From Amycolatopsis sp. WAC 01376 (GTDB lineage: Bacteria > Actinomycetota > Actinomycetes > Mycobacteriales > Pseudonocardiaceae), in NCBI RefSeq assembly GCF_003947415.1, contig NZ_QHKL01000007.1, positions 372,001-436,000 of the forward strand: a stretch of 64,000 bases of DNA, read 5' to 3'. This document shows, one piece after another, positions 1 through 7,631 of the stretch (position 1 is the stretch's first letter; each line of letters opens with the position of its first letter). The notes under the pieces are model-generated. The model worked only from the letters and a program-made list of their open reading frames with translations. It was not told the DNA's origin and did not search any database. The position numbers and the translations under genes were made by a program.

Positions 1-207
1 CGCGAAAAGTGTCCTTTATGGATAGTAGGAAAGGTGTCTCTTCGGCGAGCCCGACTTTTCCGCCAACTCCGGCACACCACTCACGACCCGCGCATGACCG
101 GGGGCCGAAGGCTCCCATCCCCGCATCAGACACAGTGAAGGGAGCCTTCACCCCACCCGCGAACACGCCACACTTTCCCTGCCTCTCAAGAGAACCCGAA
201 ACGCCAC
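1..207. repeat. Intergenic stretch with dispersed-repeat fragments
   Basis: No convincing gene. The first 40 bases (an 'aaaagtgtcc' core) resemble the outer end of the palindromic elements near 14.1 and 27.9 kb, in the opposite orientation. 'ccactcacgac' occurs twice (around 80 and 202), and a 7-bp stem (gtgaagg/ccttcac) lies near 135-151. It follows the stop of the leftward operon, so it may hold its terminator. The short forward frame here has no ribosome site or family likeness. Confidence 0.5.
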
Positions 208-1014
208 TCACGACTCACGGAGCTCCAGCGCGCAGCATTTCGCCGCACCACCGGCCTTCAGCAGTTCGGACAGGTCGACACTGATCGGCTCGAAGCCTGC
301 CGCCCGCAGGCTCTCGGCGAGGTGGACGGCCGCTTGGGGGAGCAGCACGTGCTTGCCATCGGAGACGGCGTTGAGGCCGAAGACCTCGGCGTCGGCCCGG
401 TCCGCCCGGATCGCGGTCGGGTACAGCTCGCGAAGCAGGGCTTGGCTGTCCGGCGAGAACGCGCCGGGGTAGTACATGATCTCTTCGTGGTCGAGTACCG
501 CCAACGCCGTGTCCAGGTGGTAGAAGTACGGGTCGACCAGGCGCAAGGTGACCACCGGCACGCCGAAATGGTCGGCGGCCTCGGCGTGCGCGCGCTCGTC
601 GGTGCGAAAGCCCGTGCCTGCCAGGATCCGGGCGCCGGTGGGCAGCATGTCGCCTTCGCCCTCGTTGACGAACCGGGCGCGCCGGACCGGGTAGCCGTGC
701 TCTGCGAACCAGGCCTGATAGGCAGGCGCCTCGCCGAACCGTTGCGGATGCCGGTACCGGGCGGCCAGCACCTGACCGCCGAGCACGGTGGCCGCGTTCG
801 CGGCGAACACCATGTCGGGCAGGCCGGGCCGCGGCGGCACCACGTCGACCTGGTGGCCGAGCGCGATCAGCCGGGCGCGCAGCCGGTCCCACTGCAGGAT
901 CGCCAGTGCCGTGTCGGTCGGTTTGTCCGGCTCCATCCACGGGTTGATCGAGTAGCTGACCTCGAAATGGTCGGGCGGGCACATCAGGAACCGCCGGGGG
1001 CTGGCCACTCTCAT
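208..1014 (-). CDS. DDAH-type amidinohydrolase (dimethylargininase-like)
   Basis: 268 aa, normal size for the dimethylarginine dimethylaminohydrolase/amidinotransferase fold. Visible features are the 'MVFAANAA' segment near residue 68, the catalytic-type His166 in 'FYHLDT', and the nucleophile region near the end, where two cysteines stand together (Cys260-Cys261). The family attacks the guanidinium carbon of arginine derivatives, forming a covalent Cys adduct and releasing citrulline or transferring the amidino group. The start ATG overlaps the stop of the ATP-grasp gene (ATGA), so it is the last cistron of the hydrazine operon. It may process an arginine-like intermediate or supply an ornithine/citrulline unit. 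The family is fairly sure, the substrate unknown. Confidence 0.8.
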   Translation of the reverse strand: MRVASPRRFLMCPPDHFEVSYSINPWMEPDKPTDTALAILQWDRLRARLIALGHQVDVVPPRPGLPDMVFAANAATVLGGQVLAARYRHPQRFGEAPAYQAWFAEHGYPVRRARFVNEGEGDMLPTGARILAGTGFRTDERAHAEAADHFGVPVVTLRLVDPYFYHLDTALAVLDHEEIMYYPGAFSPDSQALLRELYPTAIRADRADAEVFGLNAVSDGKHVLLPQAAVHLAESLRAAGFEPISVDLSELLKAGGAAKCCALELRES

Positions 1015-2261
1015 CGGTCACGCTCCAAGGTGACGGTGATCTTGTCCGCCAGTTCGGTCATCAGCTCGTAAGCGTCCTCTTTGGACGTCCCGGTGGTGCC
1101 GAGGAAGCCGAAGATGGTGTTGCCGTCGGGCGGCCTGAGGATGACGTCGCCGGGGCGGGCGGTGATCTGCAGCAGGAAGACCCGGTCCGATTCGCTGACC
1201 TCTGGCGGCACTTCGATGTGCTCGACCACACCGCCGTCGCAGATCAGGCACATCGCGGTGATGTGTGTCCCGGTCGGCCAGTAGTGGCGGACGGGCGGCT
1301 TGACTCCTCGGCCGACGTCGACCACGGCGCGGATCGGATCGTGGTCCGCGGTGAGCCGGGCGATGGTGTCCAGCCCGCCGCCGCCGACCCTGGCCGCGAT
1401 CTCGAGCAGATGTGGTTTGCCGTCGTGGTAGCGCACTTCGGCGTGCATCGCGCTGCGCCGCAGCCCTTGCGCGCGGGCGGCCGCCTTGACCACGTGGTGC
1501 ACCCTGGCCAGTTCTTCGGCCGGCAGGGAGGTCGGCGCGTGGTGCACGTCGTCGTCGAAACTCCGGCCCTCCGCGGTGATCCGGTCGACCACCGAACCGA
1601 GGTAGAGCTCGTCGTCCCAGGCGAGCGCCTCCATCAGGTACTCCGGCCCGTCCAAAAAGGACTCGACGAGCAGCCCGATCGGACCGAGGTCGACGTCGTC
1701 GGCCTCGGCGTTGATCCAGAACATGTTCCGAAGTCCTTCGCTGGCCGTGGTGAAGTCACGGGCCAGCTCCTCCGGGCCGTCCACTCGGTACACCAGGTGA
1801 CTGCCGGCACCCAGGGTGGGTTTGAGGATGACCGGGTAGCCGAATTCGGTGGCCGCCGCGAGCGCGTCGTCCAGTTCGGTGACGAACCGGAAGGCGGGAA
1901 TCGGCACCCCCGCCCGTTCGTACGCCTGGCGCATCAGCAGCTTGTTGCGGCTGTTGCGGGCGCCGTCGACCCCGATGCCCGGCAGGCCGAGGGCTTCGGC
2001 CACCGAGGCGACCGCGATCACCGCCGCCTCGGAAAAGGTGATCACCCCGTCGAAGTGCTCGGTGGCATGCCATTCCTCGGCGCAGGCGATCATCTCGTCG
2101 ATCTTCTTCGAGCCGACCAGCCGGTAGTGGTCGGACGGCCAGAAGTCGGCAGTCCCCTCACCGTTCATCACGTACAGGTCGACGCCGAACGCCTGCACCT
2201 GCCGATAGCGGGAGTGGTAGTAGGTCAGGTACTGACGGGTCTCGATGGTCAGCAGCTTCAT
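1011..2261 (-). CDS. ATP-grasp ligase
   Basis: 416 aa, carboxylate-amine ligase type. The pre-ATP-grasp domain covers about residues 1-110. The ATP-grasp core follows, with the lysine strand 'YPVILKPTLGAGSHLVYRV' near 145-165 and the metal-binding end 'LLEIAARVGGGGLDTI' near 285-300. These enzymes activate a carboxylate as acyl phosphate and join it to an amine. The ATG at 2261 is supported by a strong ribosome site (GAGGAGG, spaced about 6), although this makes it overlap the end of the MetRS-like gene by 104 bases. It ends in an ATGA overlap with the amidinohydrolase gene. Probable role: amide bond formation on the hydrazine or an amino acid. The partner is unknown. Confidence 0.85.
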   Translation of the reverse strand: MKLLTIETRQYLTYYHSRYRQVQAFGVDLYVMNGEGTADFWPSDHYRLVGSKKIDEMIACAEEWHATEHFDGVITFSEAAVIAVASVAEALGLPGIGVDGARNSRNKLLMRQAYERAGVPIPAFRFVTELDDALAAATEFGYPVILKPTLGAGSHLVYRVDGPEELARDFTTASEGLRNMFWINAEADDVDLGPIGLLVESFLDGPEYLMEALAWDDELYLGSVVDRITAEGRSFDDDVHHAPTSLPAEELARVHHVVKAAARAQGLRRSAMHAEVRYHDGKPHLLEIAARVGGGGLDTIARLTADHDPIRAVVDVGRGVKPPVRHYWPTGTHITAMCLICDGGVVEHIEVPPEVSESDRVFLLQITARPGDVILRPPDGNTIFGFLGTTGTSKEDAYELMTELADKITVTLERDR

Positions 2262-3804
2262 GGCTCGCCTCCTCGGGCAGCCTGGGGAGTCGGAACACGG
2301 GAACGGAAGCGGGTGGTTCGGCGGTGAGGGACAGGTCGACCCCGTCCTTGCCCGCCGCCTCGGCCGCGTCGATCAGGATCGGGGCGGCGCCCGCGAGCAA
2401 CGTGCGGGTCTCGAGCACCAGATCACCCGGGGTGATCGCCGAGCAGCAGGCGAGGCCGCGCAGCCGGTCAAGCTGGGTGAGCACCGTCTCGGCGGCCCGG
2501 TTCATGCTGTAGCCGGGCAAGTCGTAACAGCCGCGGAACCGCGCCAGCATGGCCGCGGCGCGCCGCTGTCCGGCGGGGGACACCGGCAGCGTGCCGGAGA
2601 GCCCGTGCAGCGCCGACGACATCGCATCCGCCAGCGCGTTCCACGGCGCGCCGAGCCGCCGGTACCCCGTGTCGCGCAAGCCTTCCCGGCTGAAGTCGGT
2701 GCGCGCCTGCTCCGGTGCGGTATGCGCCAGATGGAACCGGACCAGGTCGCGCGGGACCTCGGCGAGCAGCTCGGCCGTCCGGATCAGATGGCCGCGGCTG
2801 GTGGAGAACTTCTCCCCGGCCAGGTTGTAGAACTCGTTGCAGACGTTGGCCGACGGTGTGACGTACCGGTCGCCGTGGGCCAGCAGGAACACGAGATCCA
2901 TCAGGCCCCAGTGGTAGACGTTGTCGTAACCGTGGAAGTAGACGACGTCGGCGTCGTGTTCGGCGCGCCAGTGCTCGTCCACCGGCACCGTGGTGTCGCC
3001 GGCCGACCACCAGGTGCTGTACATGACCGCGGGCATCGCCTCGATCCACGGGTACAACATCTGGCCGGGTGTCTCCGGGAACGGCGCGGGAACGCCCCAT
3101 CCGGCCGGGATCGTCACGGGGATCTCCGGCAGCGGCCCGGCCAGCAGCTCGCCGATCAGCTGCGCCGCGTGCGGGCGCCACCGTCCCGTCCGCGCGACGT
3201 AGTAGGCGGTGAGCCGCTCCCGGTACTCCTCCATCGGCAGCACCAGGATCTCCGTGTCCCGGTAGGACACCGGGTCGTCCGGGTCCATTGTGGAGCGTGG
3301 ATCGAGCAGCTCGTCGTAGTTGTTCGGGTGCCCGCAGGCCTCGCAGACCCCGCCGCTGCTGACGGCAAGGCAGACCGGACAGGTGCCGGTGACCAACCCG
3401 TCGAACAGGTACGTGCCGGACCGCGTCGCGACCGGCAGCCGCACCGTACGTTTCCGGAACCGGCCCGCCTCGTACAGGACGGTGACGAAGTCGAGCACCG
3501 TGCGCCGGTACACCTCGTCGATCGGCGGGAGACCGGCCATCGAGATACCCATCGCGGAAAGCGAACGTCCGATCGCCGCGGTGGAGCCGGCGCACAGCTC
3601 CCGCGGGGTGGTGCCCGATCGCCGGGCGGTGGACACCACGTAGCTCTGGCTGTCGTCGGTGCAGGTCGTGTAGATCACCGAGGCGCCGGTGGCCCGCAGG
3701 TACCGGGCGTACACGTCGCCCGCCAGGTACGGCCCGGCCAGATGTCCGATGTGCAGGTCGCCGTTGGGCGTCGGGGTCGCGGCGACCACGATGGTCGTGG
3801 ACAT
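2158..3804 (-). CDS. Methionyl-tRNA-synthetase-like protein, probable hydrazine synthetase subunit
   Basis: 548 aa class I synthetase fold. The HIGH motif is at residues 18-21, a zinc knuckle (CPVC...CEAC) near 145-165, and the KMSKS-equivalent 'KFSTS' at 332-336. It is shorter at the C-terminus than a housekeeping MetRS and sits between biosynthetic genes. In known N-N forming systems (Spb40 of s56-p1 and relatives) such a domain activates an amino acid, and the fused cupin rearranges its adduct with an N-hydroxylated diamino acid into a hydrazine. Here the cupin is a separate gene ending exactly where this one begins (TAG then ATG, no gap). The 3' end overlaps the ATP-grasp gene by 104 bases, so the last 30 or so residues are probably unstructured. 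Substrate amino acid unknown. Confidence 0.82.
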   Translation of the reverse strand: MSTTIVVAATPTPNGDLHIGHLAGPYLAGDVYARYLRATGASVIYTTCTDDSQSYVVSTARRSGTTPRELCAGSTAAIGRSLSAMGISMAGLPPIDEVYRRTVLDFVTVLYEAGRFRKRTVRLPVATRSGTYLFDGLVTGTCPVCLAVSSGGVCEACGHPNNYDELLDPRSTMDPDDPVSYRDTEILVLPMEEYRERLTAYYVARTGRWRPHAAQLIGELLAGPLPEIPVTIPAGWGVPAPFPETPGQMLYPWIEAMPAVMYSTWWSAGDTTVPVDEHWRAEHDADVVYFHGYDNVYHWGLMDLVFLLAHGDRYVTPSANVCNEFYNLAGEKFSTSRGHLIRTAELLAEVPRDLVRFHLAHTAPEQARTDFSREGLRDTGYRRLGAPWNALADAMSSALHGLSGTLPVSPAGQRRAAAMLARFRGCYDLPGYSMNRAAETVLTQLDRLRGLACCSAITPGDLVLETRTLLAGAAPILIDAAEAAGKDGVDLSLTAEPPASVPVFRLPRLPEEASHEAADHRDPSVPDLLPLPLSAGAGVRRRPVRDER

Positions 3805-4179
3805 CTACACGCCGGCCTCGTCGCGGGTGGCGAACCGCCCGGCCATCTCCCTGTCCCACCAGACCGCGTACATCCGGAACTCCTCGGTGCCGGTGTTCAC
3901 CACCTGGTGACGCGACCCCGGCGGGAAATGCACGATGTCACCCGCGGCGAACGGCACCCGGCGTCCGTCGCAGACGATCTCCGCGGCCCCGGCCATGGCC
4001 ACCCAGATCTCGTACTCGTGGTGGCTGTGCGCGCCGGACTCCGCGCCCGGCGCCACCACGCACCATGAGCCCTCGAATGGTGCGTTCAGCTCCGGCCACG
4101 GCAGCAGCCGGGTGGCGGCCAGACCGTTGTCCGGCTTGAGGTTCGCGGGATCGAGCCTTCGGATCTCCATCATGGTCAC
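3805..4179 (-). CDS. Cupin protein, probable hydrazine-forming partner of the MetRS-like enzyme
   Basis: About 124 aa, one small beta-barrel cupin. Metal ligands are visible as H51-x-H53 with E57 ('HSHHEYE') and H90 in 'PGSRHQV'. In cupin/MetRS hydrazine synthetases the cupin domain binds zinc and catalyses rearrangement of the O-aminoacyl-N-hydroxyamine ester to an N-N bond; this assignment here is by context. The GTG at 4179 overlaps the hydroxylase stop (GTGA) and lies 4 bases after AAGGAG; the ATG at 4173 or 4170 is an alternative. The stop abuts the start of the MetRS-like gene. A generic cupin role is possible, but the hydroxylase-cupin-MetRS order argues for N-N chemistry. Confidence 0.8.
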   Translation of the reverse strand: MTMMEIRRLDPANLKPDNGLAATRLLPWPELNAPFEGSWCVVAPGAESGAHSHHEYEIWVAMAGAAEIVCDGRRVPFAAGDIVHFPPGSRHQVVNTGTEEFRMYAVWWDREMAGRFATRDEAGV

Positions 4180-5498
4180 TGCGCTCCTTGGGTGGCGGCG
4201 AGCGGGCGGGCGGCGGCTTCGGTGATGGCGGGCAACCGCGGCGCCCGGCGCTCGGCGAGCTCGTCGCTGACGATCTCCGCCGCCCGCGCGGCCAGCACGC
4301 TGAGCAGGGAGTCGGCGATGCCGTGGGTGGCCTCGTTCACCCCTTGCAGGTGACAGGTCCCGCTGAACGACGGCGGCAGGCCCATCCGGTAGCTGCGGTT
4401 GACGGTGATCTCGTCGATCCCGACGGCGGAGGCCATGTCGTTGACGATCCGCGGCATCCGCTTGGTGAAACCGGTACCGAGCAGCACCACGTCACAGCGT
4501 TGCGTGGAGCGATGGCCGGATTTGCGGTCGACGAGGGTGAGCACGATCTCGCGGCCGTCCATCTCGGCCTCGGCCACGTCGACCATCGGGATCATCTCGA
4601 TGCGTTCGGTCCCGGTGAGCCGTTCGATGTACATCTGCCGGTACAGGGTGTCGAGCATGTCCGTGGTGAGACCGGCGTAGTTGGTCCGGTGCATCTCGCG
4701 CAGCAGCTGCGCCCTGGCCTCCGGCAGCGCCGAGTGGAACTCGTCCACAAAGGACGGGTAGAACAACTCGTTGGTGAACTTGCTGGTCTCGTAGGCGTTG
4801 AGGCCGATCGAGCGCATCACCATCGTGCACTGGGTCCCGGGGAACGTCTGGTGTGCCGTCCAGAGCATCTCGGCCGCGCTCTGCGCCCCGCCGACGACCA
4901 CGATCCGGCGTGTCTGCTCGGGGTCGATCTCGCCGATCCGGGCCGCGAACTCGGTGCTGTGGATCATCAGCTCGCGCGGGATGGCCGCGAAGGTCTCCGG
5001 GATGTACGGGTCCCGCCCGGCCGCGACCACCAGGTGACGGCACACCACGGCACTGCCGTCGGCCATCTGGACCAGCCACTCGCCGGTCCCGTCCGCGATA
5101 CCGAACGGCCGGACCGAAACGCAGCGCCGTCCGTAGTCGATCCGCACGTTCGGCAGGGATCTCGCGACCCAGCCCAGATAGCCGGAGATCTCCATCCGGT
5201 ACGGCGTGAAGCTGCCGAGGTTGATGAACTGGTCCAAGCGGCCGACGGAGTGCAGGTAGTTGACGAAACTGAAGGGGCTCCGCGGGTTGCGCTGGGTCAC
5301 CAGGTCCTTGAGGAAGGAGACCTGGCTCTGCGTCCACGGGATCAACATGCCGCGCTGCCAGACCACGTCGTCCTGCTGCTCGACGATGAGCGTTTCCTTG
5401 GCGAGCTCGGACTTCGCGAGCTCCTCGACGGCGACGGCGAGCGCGAGGCCCGACGGGCCCGCTCCGATCGCCAGCAACTCTACTTCTTGAAATCGCAC
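4176..5498 (-). CDS. Flavin N-hydroxylating monooxygenase, L-ornithine N5-type
   Basis: 440 aa, SidA/PvdA/IucD family. The FAD Rossmann motif GAGPSG is at residues 12-17 and the NADPH motif 'GGAQSAAE' near 215. The block 'VSFLKDLVTQRNPRSPFSF' around 65-85 is typical of ornithine hydroxylases (PvdA, KtzI) more than of lysine ones. It uses FAD, NADPH and O2 to hydroxylate a side-chain amine, the first step of hydrazine formation in the cupin/MetRS pathways. Start GTG at 5498, seven bases after GGAGG. It ends in a GTGA overlap with the cupin gene. N-hydroxylation for a siderophore hydroxamate is the main alternative, but no siderophore synthetase or receptor lies nearby. Ornithine versus lysine cannot be settled by eye. 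Confidence 0.88.
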   Translation of the reverse strand: MRFQEVELLAIGAGPSGLALAVAVEELAKSELAKETLIVEQQDDVVWQRGMLIPWTQSQVSFLKDLVTQRNPRSPFSFVNYLHSVGRLDQFINLGSFTPYRMEISGYLGWVARSLPNVRIDYGRRCVSVRPFGIADGTGEWLVQMADGSAVVCRHLVVAAGRDPYIPETFAAIPRELMIHSTEFAARIGEIDPEQTRRIVVVGGAQSAAEMLWTAHQTFPGTQCTMVMRSIGLNAYETSKFTNELFYPSFVDEFHSALPEARAQLLREMHRTNYAGLTTDMLDTLYRQMYIERLTGTERIEMIPMVDVAEAEMDGREIVLTLVDRKSGHRSTQRCDVVLLGTGFTKRMPRIVNDMASAVGIDEITVNRSYRMGLPPSFSGTCHLQGVNEATHGIADSLLSVLAARAAEIVSDELAERRAPRLPAITEAAARPLAATQGAQ

Positions 5499-5514
5499 CG
5501 CAAATCCTCCCCGG

Positions 5515-5787
5515 CTATTCGCGCCGACCGGCGCCCGTGTTGGTCGTCGCGGCGACCGCGACGAGGTCGATCAGGGCCGTCACCGTGTGCGCGGCGTGGT
5601 AGCTGCGCAGATCGAGCGTTACCGACAGCCTGCTTTCCAGCTGGGAAAGGACTTCCAGCGACGAGAGGCTGTCCCAGCCGTGGGTGGCGAGCACCGGGCG
5701 GGCCCGCAGGTCGCCGTCCGGTTTGTTCAGCACTTCGCTCAGCGTGTTCAGCACGACGGACGCCGTGTCATCCATGTCGGTCATCAC
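5515..5787 (-). CDS. Acyl carrier protein
   Basis: 90 aa free-standing ACP. The phosphopantetheine site is Ser40 in 'GWDSLSSLEV', and the four-helix pattern and size fit. It lies between an FkbH-like protein and the hydroxylase, and its start region overlaps the FkbH stop by 20 bases, so the two are probably translated together. FkbH proteins classically load a glyceryl unit from 1,3-bisphosphoglycerate onto such a partner, so glyceryl-ACP or a derivative is the likely cargo. The GTG at 5787 has GGAG five bases upstream; the ATG at 5784 is nearly equivalent. Confidence 0.88.
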   Translation of the reverse strand: MMTDMDDTASVVLNTLSEVLNKPDGDLRARPVLATHGWDSLSSLEVLSQLESRLSVTLDLRSYHAAHTVTALIDLVAVAATTNTGAGRRE

Positions 5788-7621
5788 TCGTCTCCGGGTA
5801 GGCGATCCAGGTGGGCAGACAACTCGGCGCGGTGGCGGGCACCACGGTGTACAGGCCGTCCTCGTCGGACGGGGTGAAGCCGGCCTTCTCCCAGAAGCCG
5901 TCCGCCACCTTGTTGCGTCCGGTCGGCACGTAACGGCCTGCCAGTGCGGTGGCCCCGGCGTCGCGAGCCCGTCGCACGATCCAGTCCGTGATCGCGAACT
6001 CGATGCCCCGGCCGAACACCCGGCAGCTCAGCACCAGGTTCAGTACCCGCCAGACCCGTCCTCGGCATTCGATCCACGCGGCGCCGACGATCCCCTCGTC
6101 GCCGAACCGGTCCGAGACCGCGAACGAGGCGACGAGCCGGTCCGGATCGGCGCACATCGCGGTCGTGGCGCCTTCGTCGAACCGGTGCCCGGTCAGGTTG
6201 AACTGGTTGGTGCGGGCGGAAAGCTGGGCGACCCGGCCCACCTCGAAGGTGGTGACCGGATGCGCGGTCACCCGCGTCCGCAACGCCTGCAGGTAGTCCT
6301 CCGACGAGGCGAATCCGGTGGAGAAGCCGGTGCGCAACGCGCGCGAGCGGTACAGCGCCGGACGCTTCAGGTCGGTGCCGGTGAGTTCCGGCACGTCGAA
6401 CCAGCCGGGCCGTAGCAGCGCGCGGACCAGGTGGGCCGGGTCGCCGTCGGCAGCCACCAGCGCGACGTCGGGCAGTTCGGCGGCCACGTGCCCGCGTTCG
6501 AACGGGGAGTCGTCCATGAAGACGAACGCGTTCGCGGCCAGGTTGAGCGTCTCGGCGGCTTGCCGCAGGTTCTCCGCCTTCGCCGACCAGTTCACCGCGC
6601 GGACCGCGAAGTCCTGCGGGCGCAGCAGTATTTCCGGATGACCGATCAGCACCTCGTCGACCGCGCCGCCGTCGTTCTTGCTGGCCAGTACGAGGACGAC
6701 CCCTTGCTCGTGCAGCCGTCGCACGGCCCGCTGCAGGTCCTGGTAGCAGTTCCCCGGGTACAACCCGCCGAGTTGCAGCCCGGCCTCGCCCGCTTCGCCG
6801 AGCACGCCACCCCACAGCGTGTTGTCCAGATCGACCGCGAGCACCTTGCGGGACAGGCCCGACCTGGCCGCGACCACCCTGGCGAGCTGCCGCGCCAGCG
6901 CGAGCAGCGCGCCGTCGGTGTACGGCAGGTCCGCGTACCGGTGCAGTCGCTCGTCCCTGGCCGCGACCGCGAGGTCGGCGAGTTCACCGGCCAGGTCCAC
7001 CACCGTGATCCGGCCGTCGTCCTCCGCCAGGCCGAGAAGGTCCGCGTTGAGCCGGTGCCAGGCCCGGCCGATCGCGGCCCGTGCCCGCCAGCTGATCACC
7101 GAATCCCGCAGTTCGGCGGGCATCGGCACGGTGTGCAGGACGAACGCGCCCGGTGTGCGCCGCAGGCAGGCGAGGATCAGTCCTCGCAGCTCGGCGAACC
7201 GGGCCGCCAGGTGTTCGGTCAGGCCCGCCGTGTCGACGGCGCTCCACTCACGGGGCACGAAGTACCGCTCGTCCAGCAGACAGGTGACGACGTCGGGGGA
7301 GCCGTCGATCTCGCCCGCGGCCAGTGACAGCTCGAACGCGCCGTAGTCACCGAGGAGAAGGGTGGGCCGGGTGCCGGTGGCGACCAGTGCGGCGCGCAGC
7401 AGATGCTCGAACGGGCCGATCGTGCAGGTTGCCAGCACGGCCACCCGGACCGGTCGCAGGTCCGGCCCGGCCGACGGGAGATCGGCGAGGATGCGGCCCG
7501 CCCGGCGGACCGTCGCCGGATCCTCGACCTCCCCGAGCCGTTGTCGTAAGCCCGGCGAAGGCGTCGAGTGGGTGGCCATCGCGGCGCGCAGGCTGCCGAG
7601 CAATTCCGTGAAATCGTTCAT
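5768..7621 (-). CDS. FkbH-like protein (HAD-IIIC + GNAT)
   Basis: 617 aa, the full length for two-domain FkbH proteins. An N-terminal SGNH-like segment precedes the HAD-IIIC domain, with DLDNT at 264-268 giving both catalytic aspartates, the motif-2 region 'VLASKND' near 320 and 'FMDDSPFE' near 370. A GNAT-like domain fills about 455-610. The family removes phosphate from 1,3-bisphosphoglycerate and transfers the glyceryl group to an ACP, as for methoxymalonyl-ACP and tetronate units. The ACP gene follows with overlap and a KAS III-like gene precedes it, forming a loading set. None of the methoxymalonyl genes (FkbG/I/K types) is seen, so plain glyceryl or another hydroxyacyl unit is more likely. 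Confidence 0.87.
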   Translation of the reverse strand: MNDFTELLGSLRAAMATHSTPSPGLRQRLGEVEDPATVRRAGRILADLPSAGPDLRPVRVAVLATCTIGPFEHLLRAALVATGTRPTLLLGDYGAFELSLAAGEIDGSPDVVTCLLDERYFVPREWSAVDTAGLTEHLAARFAELRGLILACLRRTPGAFVLHTVPMPAELRDSVISWRARAAIGRAWHRLNADLLGLAEDDGRITVVDLAGELADLAVAARDERLHRYADLPYTDGALLALARQLARVVAARSGLSRKVLAVDLDNTLWGGVLGEAGEAGLQLGGLYPGNCYQDLQRAVRRLHEQGVVLVLASKNDGGAVDEVLIGHPEILLRPQDFAVRAVNWSAKAENLRQAAETLNLAANAFVFMDDSPFERGHVAAELPDVALVAADGDPAHLVRALLRPGWFDVPELTGTDLKRPALYRSRALRTGFSTGFASSEDYLQALRTRVTAHPVTTFEVGRVAQLSARTNQFNLTGHRFDEGATTAMCADPDRLVASFAVSDRFGDEGIVGAAWIECRGRVWRVLNLVLSCRVFGRGIEFAITDWIVRRARDAGATALAGRYVPTGRNKVADGFWEKAGFTPSDEDGLYTVVPATAPSCLPTWIAYPETSDDRHG

Positions 7622-7631
7622 CGACCCCTGC

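Noticed and set aside
2158..3804. Housekeeping methionyl-tRNA synthetase
   Set aside because: It lacks the normal C-terminal part, sits in a biosynthetic operon and abuts a cupin gene, the known hydrazine-synthetase pairing. A duplicate resistance MetRS is also unlikely because of the operon context.
4176..5498. Siderophore (hydroxamate) pathway reading of the N-hydroxylase
   Set aside because: No acyltransferase of hydroxamate type, no NIS synthetase, no ferric-siderophore uptake genes nearby; the cupin/MetRS neighbours explain it better.
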